A stretch of DNA of 64,000 nt from NCBI RefSeq assembly GCF_029784135.1, contig NC_073745.1, positions 103,310,125-103,374,124 on the forward strand, in the 5' to 3' direction. Made by a program: the position numbers and the translations under genes. The notes beneath the pieces are model-generated. The model saw only the letters and a program-made list of their open reading frames with translations, did not search any database and was not told the DNA's origin. Source of the DNA: Toxorhynchites rutilus septentrionalis (lineage: Eukaryota; Arthropoda; Insecta; Diptera; Culicidae). Below are positions 21,274 through 32,716 of this stretch, in pieces. How positions within the stretch are numbered: position 1 is the stretch's first letter; the number at the start of each line of letters is the position of its first letter.

Positions 21274-22570
21274 AAGGGTGTGTCACATCAAATTGCATCA
21301 CGGAAAAAAGACTGTAGAAATTTAATTTTTAGGAATTATATCTTCAGCTTTCGCTTATAATCAGATAAGAGTGTATAGATCACGTTGGCCATGCTTCACT
21401 GTCAATTTTTCGTAAATTTGGAAAAATGTCGTCGAACGAAAAAGAGCTTCGTGAATTAATCCTGTGCACTCATTTCGAGAATCCGGAGTTGTCACATCGG
21501 GACATCGGTGAGATGCTGGGAATCGTCCAATCCACGGTCAGCAAAGTACTAAAACGATACTTCGAGAACCTAACCATCGACCGGAAGGTGAAGAACGGCA
21601 AAAATGGATGCTCCGTCAGTGAAAAAGATCACAAGCGCGTAGTTAAGCAGTTTAGACGTGATCCGAGAAGTTCGGTCCGGGATGTCGCCAATAAGCTGAA
21701 TTTGTCAAGTTCATTCGTCCAGCGGACCAAGCAGCGGAAGGGCCTGCGTACATACAAGGTTCAGAAGGCTCCTAACCGCGACGAAAGGCAAAACATGGTG
21801 GGGAAGACGCGAGCCCGGAAGCTGTACACCGAAATGCTGACGAAGCCGCATTACCTGGTAATGGACGACGAAACCTACGTCAAAGCGGACTTTCGTCAGC
21901 TGCCGGGCCTGTTGTTCTTCTCCGCAGAGGACAAATTCAGCGTTCCGGAGGAGATTCGCAAGCAGAAACTATCCAAGTTTGCCAAAAAGTACATGGTGTG
22001 GCAAGCGATCTGCTCTTGCGGAAAGCGGAGTGCCCCCTTCGTGATGACCGGCACGGTAAACGGGCAGGTTTACCTTAAGGAGTGCCTATAGAAGCGCTTA
22101 CTACCACTATTGAAGCAGCACGAGGGCCCGACGATCTTCTGGCCGGATCTCGCTTCGTGCCACTATTCAAAGGACGTGTTGGAGTGGTACGAAGCCAACG
22201 GGGTCACCTTCGTGCCAAAGGAAATGAACCCGCCCAACGCGCCGGAGCTTCGCCCAATAGAGAAATATTGAGCGATTATGAAGCAGGCCCTCCGGAAGAA
22301 CCCAAAAGTTGTCAAATCGGAGGCGGACTTCAAGAGAAAATGGATTTCTGTTCAAAAAAACTACAACCTGACGTTGTACAGAACCTGATGGACGGGGTAA
22401 AGAGGAAGGCGCGAGCATACGGGCTTGGGCTCGAAGTATGAATAAAAAGAAAATGCCAAAAGTTGTTTAATAGTTTTTATTTTACTGTCTAACATTTTCA
22501 AAAGGATCGGTCTACTGGGCGAAATTCTACAGCGTTTTTTCCGTGATGCAATTTTATGTGACACACCCTT
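21274..22570 (+). mobile_element. ITmDD37E transposon, copy 2 (1,297 bp)
   Basis: It has the same terminal repeats as copy 1 (AAGGGTGTGTCACATC) and is flanked by TA at 21272-21273 and 22571-22572. Its length is exactly that of copy 1, with scattered substitutions. It is in the plus orientation. Confidence 0.92.
21426..22441 (+). pseudogene. DD37E transposase, inactivated (copy 2)
   Basis: The first 221 codons are open (MSSNEKELRELILC to GQVYLKECL), covering the paired helix-turn-helix region and the first catalytic D in MDDETY. TAG at 22089-22091 then interrupts, as in copy 1. The same frame continues with WPDLASCHYS and LRPIEKY, then a copy-specific TGA replaces W at about 22270. The shared 7-A run near 22357 shifts the end; the shifted frame finishes GLGLEV at TGA 22439-22441, overlapping an AATAAA signal. 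W in YMVWQAI is intact here but lost in copy 1. Confidence 0.9.
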
Positions 22571-22658
22571 TAAACATTTACGTGACTGTGAATTCGTTTG
22601 TTTTTATTTCGTTTATTTCGATTAAAAAATATCATATCAGGGAAAGTGGACATTAAAA

Positions 22659-23045
22659 ATGCGTTACTCAGTGAAGGCTGCCAGAATAATAGTAAAAATA
22701 TTCTCGTAGGCTTTTATCGTATACCCTCAGAAACGTTTTTCCAGACTCGCTGGGTCGATTTTTGCGGAGACGACAAACTAGTCCCGAATAAGGGTTCCCG
22801 TATCTGTGGAGTAAGTACGATGTTTCAATTATTGAAAACCAAAAGTGTAGCAAACCTTTCATACAAATTTTCAGGATTATTTTCAACCGGAGAGGAAACC
22901 TCTTGAGAAACCGTAATGCCTTCTCCACAATTAGGCCGGTAATTGACTCAAAAGATTACGTCCATCATCAACACGAAGTGCAGATTGCTTTGCCGTTACA
23001 TTCATCACCAGCACTAGCGGATCATAATTACGTGGATTTCATTTG
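22659..23045 (+). pseudogene. THAP zinc-finger domain relic with intron
   Basis: The frame reads GCQNNSKNILVGFYRIP, then WVDFCGDDK and NKGSRICG, which is the THAP pattern: N-terminal C pair, central W, PNxxSxIC. A consensus donor GTAAGT follows at 22811, and an acceptor TTTTCAG ends at 22874. Exon 2 continues in phase as DYFQPE, so removing 64 bases gives the expected IC-x-x-(H)F ending, but with Y for the zinc-binding H. The first cysteine region is frameshifted (MRYSVK against GCQNN), and a TAA follows at 22914. Further protein-like sequence (IDSKDYVHHQHEVQIALPL) runs to about 23042. THAP domains occur in P-type transposases and in host proteins; I cannot tell which. Confidence 0.65.
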
Positions 23046-23447
23046 ACCAGCTTCATTAGCAAAGCTGTTTTCACCGACGTTAGAAAAAAACGTCCCCAAA
23101 ACATTTCACTTTTGATATGTATGTACGTATCGAAATTCGCCAATGTCGAATTCGACTCCCACATTAAAATCTTGGAGTGAACTTAGCGTTATTCGTAGGT
23201 GGTTGATATTCTGTCAAGTTCTGATACCTTGCAATATGGGATGCTCTTTCAGAAATGCAATGGTCAATTGAACAATTGACGGAAAAATGTAGTTCGTTCA
23301 TCTTATAAGTTTATTCATTTTTGCCTTTGATAACAATATATTTTTATAGTGCGATTATCATAAGAAAAATAACACTCCTGATTGTTGGATCTTTTTTGAC
23401 ATTTCAATTGGATCTTTCTTGACAGCCGTTTTGATTCAGTCCGCACT
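23046..23447. other. unannotated stretch
   Basis: No recognised gene or repeat. Confidence 0.4.
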
Positions 23448-24390
23448 ACCTACCCACTCTACATTGTTGTGTCGAATCGGTCCCAATAAATGGTGTCGAC
23501 AACGATGCCGATATCGTGCCATTTTGCAATGATTTTGTCGACCTACCCTTCGTATTCGACAACCAATTACGAGCCAAGGTTGTGCCAATCTGGCACCACG
23601 TCGACCGATCGCAGCACTGCTTGAATCTTATTATAGATTTGTTTGTGTTCAAGAAAATTAAAATAAAAAGTGCAGAAAAGCGTTCTTTATAATCATTTTA
23701 TTATACGCATAAGACGATAAGACGATAAGCTGATCATTCAACTCTGGTAATACCATCATCATTCGAAGCATCCTCCTCATTCAATTCGTTAACATCACCG
23801 GCCGGGATTTTCATACGTTATAATGAGGGAGAAAGAGCGGCAGCAACAGCTGAAATAAAATAAATTTTAAAGACTAAACTTCTATCGTCTTCGCTAGTAA
23901 TACCATTCTATTTATCCTCCTCAGTTTAGCCGTAATATATCGTAATTAATCGTTTCATCTTGTTCACATCCTCGCTAATCATTCTTTAATCACTGGTGTT
24001 CCAGCTGCATGTTCTCCAGGACGGGGGATTTGGTGCATGAAATTTGTGCCGCAACAGCTGAAATAAGATGAAGTTTACTTTTGAGAATAATGAAAATATA
24101 AGCCTACCGTGTTAGCAAGTCTTTTGATTTGGGAAATTACCTTTTGCTGTTGTAACCATTCAACCACTGCTTCAATGTTTTGTTTTTAAATGTAGCACTC
24201 GCTTTCGTGTTTTAAATGACAGCTTAGCGAGAAAGAGAGAAAACAAAGCTACAGTGATCGCTCTGTTCAAGTTATCTTGTAGAATTATAGCTGAAACTAT
24301 AGACATTGTTGCCTGCGGGAGGCAAGGTGAGGTAATATTCCAGCACTTTTGTAGCACTTTTTGTCGCTCGACCGACATGGTGTCCATAAC
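23448..24390 (-). mobile_element. TIR element F, copy 2 (one end missing)
   Basis: This is the reverse complement of 15420-17088 without the two insertions found there. The outer end (24330-24390) carries the inverted repeat with AGCACTTTTTGTCGCTCG and GTCCATAAC. The inner end stops at GTGGGTAG near 23448, so the second terminal repeat is absent. It preserves empty sites at about 24265-24275 and 24160-24166. Confidence 0.65.
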
Positions 24391-24980
24391 TGCTCGAGAA
24401 TATAGGAATCTGGGTACACTGAGAGGAATAATTAGTAAATATAACGAATTTTTTGGTAAATACTACCAATCTATAGTCATTTTCGACCGTACTAATAAAC
24501 ACATATGTCAAGCAGAACCATGATTCGGAAGCCCAATATCGGCTACATTTTCTCGCCGAAAATGCACGTATCAGAATTATATCCTTATTATACCTCCGTA
24601 TTGCCTTATGGGAACAATGAAAATGGTTAATACGCGCTTTTCTCACCAGTTTTCAGATATGACAATATCCAAGCTTACTAATGTTATCGAGTAAAATATA
24701 CTAATCTCTGGTAGGGATGCGGGTTTGTTGACAATATGTACAAAAAATTTGTACATTCTACTAATTTTGCATTACCAATTGTATTTAGTAGTTTTCGACC
24801 GAGGATTTTTCTAAGGGTAGGTATTACCATGACATGTAATATTGCGATAAAAGGTACTTCTACCCTTCTTGATGCCATCGATAACAGCAGTTATGCATCA
24901 CTCTGTACATTATCAAATACACACACCATCAGTCGAAACCAGCGCCACATTGCTCAGTAGCGCACATTCCCCGTACCAAC
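24391..24980. other. unannotated stretch
   Basis: AT-rich sequence with CTACTAAT and TTTGGTA-type repetition. No gene is recognised. Confidence 0.35.
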
Positions 24981-24984
24981 TGCT

Positions 24985-25484
24985 AGATGTTTATATTTCT
25001 TCGTGCGCTGGAAGCAGTCGGCAGGCGAGGAGGCGCGCACGTGTACACACAGCAAGCAGCTCAGTCACAGACACATTCTCATCCCCACCGGCGCGCCCCG
25101 TCGCCACCGCCGCAACCCCCTTCGATTGATTGTGTATGATGCCGTGTATGCGCGAGAGGTGGCGGTGGTGATGACGAGAAAGTGAGCGCGAGAGAAACAG
25201 CAGAAAACACGAGCATTTCGGAAAATGAGGGGTGGATTTTCCACCACCCCTCCCCGATGAAGTGCACAACAACTTCTCATCCTTTTGCATTCGCATTCGC
25301 CGCGTATTTCTGGGAGACTAGCCGAATCGTACGGTTGTGTCCGACTGTGAACCCAGTAAAATGTGATTTAATTTGGGTGGAAGATAGTGAAAAGTTGTGC
25401 ATTTACTAGTGAAGAAAAAGTGATTCTCAATCGATTCGAGCAATGGATATTTTTCAAAATGGATAAACCGAGCCGCCAGTGGAG
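24985..25484 (+). other. candidate host first exon and promoter region
   Basis: GC content rises sharply here relative to the surroundings. Near the end, ATG 25459-25461 sits in a strong insect start context (CAAAATGG). It encodes MDKPSRQW before a consensus splice donor, GGAG|GTAAGT, with the exon ending at 25484 in phase 2. Upstream are a start-stop ATGTGA near 25360 and a short frame from ATG 25443 whose stop overlaps the main start; both could repress translation. An initiator-like TCAGTC is at 25061. The downstream exons would lie outside the recognisable part of the window. This is the best host-gene candidate here, but it is unproven. Confidence 0.4.
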
Positions 25485-25990
25485 GTAAGTTTTCGCCGCG
25501 CTTTGGAAAACATATGCCGAAAAAAGAGCCAAGGCGAGGGTGTTTTGCTGCTGCTGCACCTATTTCATTATGCTCGGGACCGAAACGCTGAGTTGGGTGG
25601 TGGCTTTTCCCTTTCGCACGCCACCCTGGAAAATGGATGCCGTCTTGCTGTTCGTCTCCGCTCTCTGCACTGCTTCACTGGCAGGTTTATCGATTTTTTC
25701 GCCTACAACTCTTGCGCTGCTGCTGCCTATGATGGCTGATGGCTGCTCCTCGCGCTGGGGTTTCCTTTCCTTTTTCCGGGTCGAACAGAAAGTTATTTAT
25801 GGCTCAAAACAAAAAGTACGGGCGGTGGGTGGATTTTTCAGAAGCGAGTTCATTCATGAAAACATGGCTCGCACATATTTGTTGAGCTTAGCCGTGGAGT
25901 CGATTTTCCCGGAGAGGCGTAAGGTGTTGCGGAAAATGAGACGACACCGTATGGCTTGTTCGTGGAAAAATTATCGTTTTTTTTAATTAG
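25485..25990. other. GC-rich sequence after the donor, probable intron
   Basis: The elevated GC continues and holds overlapping open frames of 86-148 codons without recognisable domains. If the exon above is real, this is the start of its first intron. Confidence 0.3.
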
Positions 25991-26792
25991 AATGGTTCTG
26001 TTACTTTTTACAGCCAATTATGACGTGCAGCTTTTTTATCTGGTTCCAAAAAGATTCGTTACACTGCTTGTTGATCCTCGATCAACAAACATACAGTGTT
26101 TCCTTGGAATCTGTGGAAGTTGATAGAAAATTTATTTAAAAATCACTGCACCTACAACAAGGCGACAAATAATCTCTATGTTCAAATGTGCATCTCATGT
26201 ATACTGTTTCCAGGAATAATTATTCCATTCAAGAATATGTGCCAAAGAAGGAGCTCCCATTATAGAACTGCCAATTTTAGTGTATGTATGATGAATCTCC
26301 ATGTTGTCTCCCATGCCAGGAGAGAGGGTGAAACGCGAATCGATTCAGGACAATCGAATATGGATGTTTGTCTCTTTCTTGACAGTATTTCATAAAAACC
26401 GAGGCCCATTCTTCTTCTGTTGAGCTATCATGGCTGAAATGAGTGATAGAAACAATCACAATTTCAACTGAAGACTATGAGCAAATTTTCTCTTGACAGA
26501 TGGTGGTTGCCTACATTCTGTCATATTGGATTTTGAACTGTATTATAATCGCATTTAGTCTAAGGCCGAACATGAAGTTTAAGGTTCCCTCTCGATCCAT
26601 TGATATTTTACGTTGAACTCTCTCGTGTTGTTCTGGCAATGTCATCGGTTATTAGTTAATATTCGCGAAGCAAAACATGAACGGAAGACTTATGCTTCGC
26701 ATGTTTGCCACTTTCATGAAATCAATGAATCAACATAAATCTCAAAACATCTTTAAAAAAATAAATTAAATTCTGATGAAATTTCCTATTGT
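25991..26792. other. unannotated stretch
   Basis: No recognised gene or repeat. Confidence 0.4.
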
Positions 26793-26870
26793 CTTCTCAA
26801 ATGGCACTAACGTTCCTAGAGGAACTTCGCCGTCTCAACGTAGTATGACGTGCGTCATTTTTATTAGTAG
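26793..26870 (-). mobile_element. SINE family 1, 3' fragment
   Basis: It matches only the 3' end of the SINE (AATGGCACTAACGTTCCTAG to ATTTTTATTAGTA). The tRNA head and most of the body are missing. Confidence 0.75.
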
Positions 26871-28207
26871 GGTAAGTGTACTAATTATGGAGGAGATATG
26901 TCACCAACTTTCAGAAATTTGCGAATAAATACTCTATTTGAATTCAAAAGTATACTGTTTCCAGCAGTTTGAACTCTGTTCTGGAAGATTCTCACTGATA
27001 TTTCTATGATTAATCGACTAAATTGTGTAAAAACTATGTATGAAAATGTCACTTCCATGTACCCATCATGGTAATAGTGTTCCTGGAGTTTCGTAATAAG
27101 TGTACCTATTATGGTAATAGGCGGTGTCACACGGGAAATGTGTTAATGGGATTGAAATAATACTTTTTTAATATTTTTTAAATAAAACTATGCCTCTAAA
27201 TCTCATTCTCAGTATGCAGTATAAAATATTATAGGAAGGAGGCGCTAAGTCGAAATTTTTATGTGGTTTTAAAAATGGGATGGATACATCATTTTAAAGC
27301 TTCATTTTGAGTTTTGAGATGTAATACTTGAATGTTTCTATCTTTTTGTAGATTAACATAGTCATAGTCATTAACCAAGTCAATAGTAAATCCAATTATC
27401 CTTATCAATCAGCATTCGTTTGAATCCAAGAAGGCTTCAGTAGGTCATTTTACTACAGGAAAAAGTTCTGATAGAATGAAAAATTTTCCTTTTTCTAATG
27501 AATAATCAATCAATAATGCGATTATTCCCAAATCAGAAGGCAGCTTTGAAAATTCCAATAAATTTTGTACAAGGCTCATTATTCATTATTCATTATTCGG
27601 AAATCGTTGCTTAATTTTTTCTTTTGTTTTGATCGATTCTCTCCATTGACGTTCTCTTACAATAACCATGGCCTTCCAGACAGATTTTGTGCCAAATAAT
27701 TTCAATATGCAAAGAACATCAACCAATTATTTGTATTCAAGATTAAAAAACTAAGAACTTCAGAGATAATAGTCTGAGAGAGGGTACACTCAATTAACTA
27801 CAAATCGAAAAATAATTGACAAGCATTACAAGTTCCGGTTATGATTTATCTTCTGTTAATGAGAAATTATTGTTTTTTTCTAATATCCTGTATCCGACCG
27901 GATACCAAATGTTGACCAGATAGGCAGGATACCGATAGTTACCGAATATACGTTTCATCTCTGGATTAGAATGCGTCCCGGTTGGAAAATAACTGCCTGC
28001 TCCTCATTGCTAGGCCTCTCTCTGAAGTGAGGGTTGTGATGCAGTTTTCGCTTCTCTTCTGAACAAAGGATATTAACCCATTCACCTAAGTTTCAATTAT
28101 CAGGTACAACCATAACAACATAAAAACCTTAACATAACAACGTACAACCATAATAGGAACATATAAGCTCTGCTTTTCCGCTTTGCAGCGTTTTCGTACA
28201 ACCATAA
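26871..28207. other. unannotated stretch with scattered CCATAATAGG motifs
   Basis: No gene is seen. CCATAATAGG(A/T)AC or its complement recurs near 27105, 28150, 28203 and 29442, which may mark ends of an unresolved element. A GGATACC-rich patch lies near 27895-27935. Confidence 0.3.
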
Positions 28208-28596
28208 TAGGAACAGGGCAGCTTTCGATATTGCGATAATTGGCACGTAGATGTAAAATTTTACCAATTTTAGTCATACAAAAATACAAGTTTATTTCGA
28301 TAAAATCGTATAAATTGGTCGAATCACAACATAAAGAAGGTTGTAATGTATGCGTCTACACTGTATTTGAATCAAAACAGCCGCTTCACAGTATGAAAAT
28401 CTCATTGTTTTGATCACAAATTCCTTAGCAAAATGTTAAGAAGCAAGCATCAATGGGACACACTATTTTCAAACTAGATTTTGCAACAAAAGAACAATGT
28501 TTCGCATAGAATCAATTATCTAAATCGATAAAGAAGAGATTTCTGATGTTTAAAAATCATATCAGCGCTTTTAAAATTAATTTATGCTTTCTAAAC
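28208..28596 (+). repeat. repeat B, interrupted copy (left part)
   Basis: It aligns with 17207-17570. The remainder (CTAATAAAAAACTCACTC) is found at 29416-29445, after the hAT-like insertion. Confidence 0.7.
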
Positions 28597-29409
28597 CTCT
28601 GGGCTCTGCATAGTCATAGTCAACTGAGGATAGTCAACTGACTATCTGACTGACTATATCCATAGCCAGTTAGTAATGACTTTCAGCTTCTTCACGCAGT
28701 TTCTCGCCAAAACGACTGAACAGTTAGTCGGGCGTTTAGTCGTTATCCCCCTCTACCGACTCGACTATATCATTTCATTCTTCCCAGTCGAATTGTCCTC
28801 ATTGCATTTTGAAGTGACTTCCCTCAAAACGAATTCGTTCCTCTCTTTCTCTCTCCCATGTACATGTGCATGCATCGATGTTTGAGTTGAACGAGGTTTG
28901 ACATACGCTACAGATGAGCTAGATTCTTTCGTATCGTACACGATAATTACTTACACGTATAAAATAACGTGCAGTGTGTGTGCGCTATTTTGCACGCCTA
29001 ATACTAACTAATACAAACGCGAGGACCTTTATAGCATACTTGATAAATGTCTAAGTTCGTTGGTTTGAGTTCACGATGGATAGACAATAAACCGTCCAAT
29101 GATGGGGTAACTTCTTTTTTGCATCAGAAATCATGCTTTCGTTCCTCTTTATATGGACGTAAAAATAATATTGCGTACGCGGGTATGAATTAGTGTCAGT
29201 GGGAAATGGAAGTGTGGATTGAAGTCAGTGGAATGAAGAGGCAGATTTGTATTCATTAGTCGAGTCAGTTAAAATAACCACTGACTGGACTAGTTCACCA
29301 GTCATCCTCGCTAGTCAACGCTAGGCAATTCGAAGCAGTTCTAGTCGAAGCGAAGCTGCTGAGAGTAGATTTGGTCCTCATTTTTCACCTTCGAAGATTT
29401 CGGGACCTG
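28597..29409. mobile_element. hAT-like non-autonomous element, copy 2
   Basis: It interrupts repeat B and is flanked by the 8-bp duplication TTCTAAAC (28589-28596 and 29410-29417). It ends GGGCTCTGC... and ...TTTCGGGACCTG and aligns with 213-1105. The uninterrupted site is preserved at about 17562. An 8-bp duplication fits hAT superfamily integration (P elements also make 8 bp). Confidence 0.75.
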
Positions 29410-29482
29410 TTCTAAACTAATAAAAAACTCACTCATATTTCCATAATAGGTACTTTTACGATGATAGGTACTTCTTCCCTAC

Positions 29483-29669
29483 AGTTGAGATTTCTATGAC
29501 AAATAACACGCCTTGAATGCATTCTGAGTGGCAAGCTCTAGAATACGCGTCATCATAGTACAAATTGAAGGAAACTTGTTCGACGAAAAATTCCCCCGAC
29601 CAGAACGGGAATCGAACCCGAACCCCCGGCATGTTAGGTGTGGCGCTAACCAATCGGCCACGGGAGCAC
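29483..29669 (-). mobile_element. SINE family 1, copy lacking 3' tail
   Basis: The tRNA-like head (GTGCTCCCGTGGCCGATTGG with A and B boxes) and most of the body are present. The 3' part with GAA repeats is missing. The anticodon-side region differs (GCGCCACACC for GCGTCATAAC). Confidence 0.8.
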
Positions 29670-29865
29670 CCATGAAAAGGGTAAATGGAAGAATGAATGG
29701 GGAACGGAAATTGTAACGAAAATGAACTTTTGCACAAGTCATTTCGATATGTAATTTTCGAAATACGCTAGCAAAGCAATAATTTTCGAATGGCGATAAA
29801 AAAACTATAAAAGATGATTTAATACCCCAAATTTCCCATAAAACATAATTTTATTGACGGGGAGT

Positions 29866-30180
29866 CTTCGTAGCCTAATTGGTTGCGTGTCCGCTACTAA
29901 GCGAACGATCATGAGCTCATAACTCAGGACCCCTCAACTGACCATCTTTGTGTGTTATTCTAGCTACTACGTCCACGCAACAATCATCATGTGTCGGTAA
30001 TCCCAATCCCTTACCGCTCACATTACGATCTGCTGCATCGGTAATTGGTGCTAATTCTAACACAACAATGGAAGCCTCATATCAACAGTCCCGCTGTGAA
30101 CAGTCCAACTGTGAAGATTCGAACAATAGGAATATTCGAACGCCGAAAAAGGCGGCATGTGTCGTGTCTCGATAGGATTG
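29866..30180 (+). mobile_element. tRNA-derived SINE (family 2), copy 2
   Basis: The head has a textbook A box, TAGCCTAATTGG, and a B box-like GAGCTCATAACTC, aligned with 1976-2105. The body shares ACCATCTTTGTG and an ATCAACNGTC...GCTGT segment with copy 1 before diverging. The 3' limit is uncertain. Confidence 0.55.
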
Positions 30181-30437
30181 GAATACTCGGCAATTTTTGA
30201 AACATGGGAAAATAGCGAGAAATCCGTTCAGTAGAATCAGATAAATAGTATGACAACACTAATTTTCCAGATCATTAAACGAAAGAGCCGAATTTATTCG
30301 TATACATTTTTATCTTGAGATAACTATTGTTGTATATTAACACTGTAGCCATTTTTAGGCGTAAGATTCCTATCCATCGATAAACATTTGATTTTGTTTT
30401 TATCTATTACACAGTAGCTGTTTAGGCCTAAGAGTAT

Positions 30438-31283
30438 TCAAATTCTATCGATACACATCGCATCGCTATCGCTATTTTTCCATGTTTCAAAAATTGCGAC
30501 CTTGAGCTCTTCAATCGTGGTGTACCGTTTTCCCTCAGTGTAGATTCTGCGTACAAGGATCCCCCTAAGATTTTCAACAGGATTCAAGTCTGGAGAGCCA
30601 GTCCAAAAAATTAGGTTTTGGTCCGCAATCCATTGCTTAGTTTCCTTGCTGGTATGAATAGTAGCATTGTTTTGCTGGAATGTGAATTTTTTATGACCAT
30701 ATCCACGCAAAAACGGTAGGAGAGAGGATTCCAGAACATGTATGTAATCCTTGCTATTCATTTTGAAGAATGTGAAAGCTATCTTGAGTTTTCCAGTTGC
30801 ACAAAATCCCGCCCAAACCATGCACGAGCCTCCACCAACGATCCTGATTGAAAAATACTGCTCATCCTTCCATAAATCACACCAGTACCCGTTGTAACCA
30901 TCAGGACCATCAAAATTGAACTTCTTTTGTCAGTGAAGATAACCTATACATTGAAGAACTCTTCGTTATGGTATATAGCAAAATGTATTCTTTTGGAAAC
31001 ATTCTTTGTCATAACATACCATGCCCCACTGTAGGTACATGTGAGCTTTGGCAAAACTCAGTCGTCTACCGATGTGGGATGGTGTAAGATCAGGAGGTTT
31101 AACCTTTTAAGCCCTCTTTATGTGAGGATTTTTTACCAAAACTTGACGAATTGTCACCCGAGTAACATTTAAATTGAAATATTGCTTTACTTGCATGAGC
31201 AATTTTGAGGTTGATTTACGTGGAGCTTATTTATTCTTACCGTATTCTTTCTTCTCTCTCCGTGAGCGCTTTTCCCTTCGGCA
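30438..31283 (-). pseudogene. Tc1-like transposase relic
   Basis: The C-terminal catalytic half is in one frame (30438-30930). It has WKDEQYFSIR, GGGSCMVWAGF, FTFQQNNATIHTSKE, WTGSPDLNPVENLRGIL and a typical Tc1 tail. In FQQNN the second catalytic aspartate is replaced by N, and the glutamate lies in NPVEN. The N-terminal half (from about MPKGKAL at 31283) is detectable only with several stops and frame changes. It is inactive. Confidence 0.75.
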
Positions 31284-31482
31284 TTTTCCAGAAATAATTG
31301 ATCAAAACAACTAAAACAACGAGAGATGCAACTGGTTTTATATTATTACATGACACTTGAAAAATACGAAAACATTTGTTTACGCACAGTGCTTGCTCAC
31401 TCACATATGAAAATTATGCGGCGTATGATAGTTACCAATACCAATACACTGGAATATAAATTGAAGCGCTGTTTGGTTACTT

Positions 31483-31515
31483 AGAGGCGAATGAACTGCA
31501 AAGTTTGAAGCCTCT
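31483..31515 (+). repeat. conserved hairpin motif (AGAGGC...GCCTCT)
   Basis: AGAGGC-GAATGAACT ... AGTTTGAA-GCCTCT can fold into a stem. The related motif at 42058-42090 has AGAGAC ... GTCTCT, a paired change that keeps the stem. Confidence 0.5.
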
Positions 31516-31683
31516 TAAAAACAAAGAATTGTATTGAATTGAATTGTTTACAATGACGCAAAGCAGCAGGATCATCATCTGGTCTTACAGAAGTTGGAAA
31601 AAGTGTGGGGATTGCATTACCGTGCCAAAATTTCAATAAACGGTTATTATTACGGTAATGAAATATTCAATATATGGGAGAAG

Positions 31684-32716
31684 TGTGTAATACGCACCCC
31701 CTAAGCGAGAATGGATTTATCTTGACCGTGTTCTTAAAATTCAAGATAACCACTACGTCAGTACGTTGATTAGTTAACCCCTAGCCATCTGTAATCGTTC
31801 TGTATTTTAGATACTGGATAACAAAAGTGCCACGAATTTTATTTTGTAAGGCGCCCAAATTCTAAATTTCCAATCATACGGTATTAAATGGTCCAGCAGA
31901 AGTATAATATGCCCATGAGTTGTTTCTCTCAGAGAAACAGCTTGTATGAATGAGAGATTCCATCAATCTATTCCCTTCATGCCTACCAGAAGAGAAGAAA
32001 CCGTTCCTCCGATGAGCGTGTTCTCCCAGTATTCGTGCGTTAATTCTCCAGTCCGCGCTCTTGTTTTCCTGCATTCTCTGAGCACATAATATAGATGTCA
32101 GATGTGAAGACATGTTTCCGTTTTGAAGACAATTAGTTTTGTGAAAACATACTGGGGTCATTTCAAAGTATGTGAAAACAATTGTTTGTGTGATTTATCG
32201 AACATGATTTAGAAATCTCGTGATGGTTTGCTCATTTTTGTTCATTGATTACATTTTAAGACATTTATTCGTGCCATGCAGAGATATTTGAAAAAATCAT
32301 CTGGCATCCCTCACATACAAGCTATTTCCCTCGTGAGAATGTTTACGGCCGAAAGCGAGCAAATTGCCCCGATCGAGGGTATGCCATACTGCCCGATGGT
32401 AAGCTGATGCGGAAAATATAAAATTGAGAAGGAAATGAATCCTTTCTTACCATTTTCTTCATCTGAGATATTCACTGCGAACTCGACTCAGCAACAAAAA
32501 CCTTATAGAAATGATGTAGAAAATTACAACGAAAATTGCATTCAAAGAAAATTATTTTTCTTATTTTTTTAAAGCATGTTACACATGTAAAACTTGCATG
32601 GTAGGATTCTATTATTGACTAGCACGATTGCCTATATCCATTGCATTTCTATTCTTGCTGGTTTATGAGAAAATCAGGCGGGTCAAATTGCTCGGCAAGT
32701 GCGTTTTAGACACAAC
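31684..32716 (+). repeat. repeat C, copy 1 (about 1.03 kb)
   Basis: It aligns over nearly its whole length with 51717-52798 in the same orientation, from TGTGTAATACGCACCCCCTA to GCGTTTTAGACACA. The ends are weakly inverted (TGTGTAATACGC against TGTGTCTAAAACGC). No coding capacity is recognised and no clear target duplication was found. Confidence 0.75.

Noticed and set aside
15420..24390. A single large palindromic duplication of the 15-24 kb region
   Set aside because: Element F and the DD37E transposon both occur as inverted pairs with similar spacing. But the sequences between them (17177-17977 and 22573-23447) are unrelated, and the DD37E insertion sites differ. Independent insertions explain it better.
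25540..25986. Protein gene from the 148-codon frame
   Set aside because: It overlaps other open frames in GC-rich DNA, lacks known domains, and lies just after a plausible splice donor, so it is more likely intronic.
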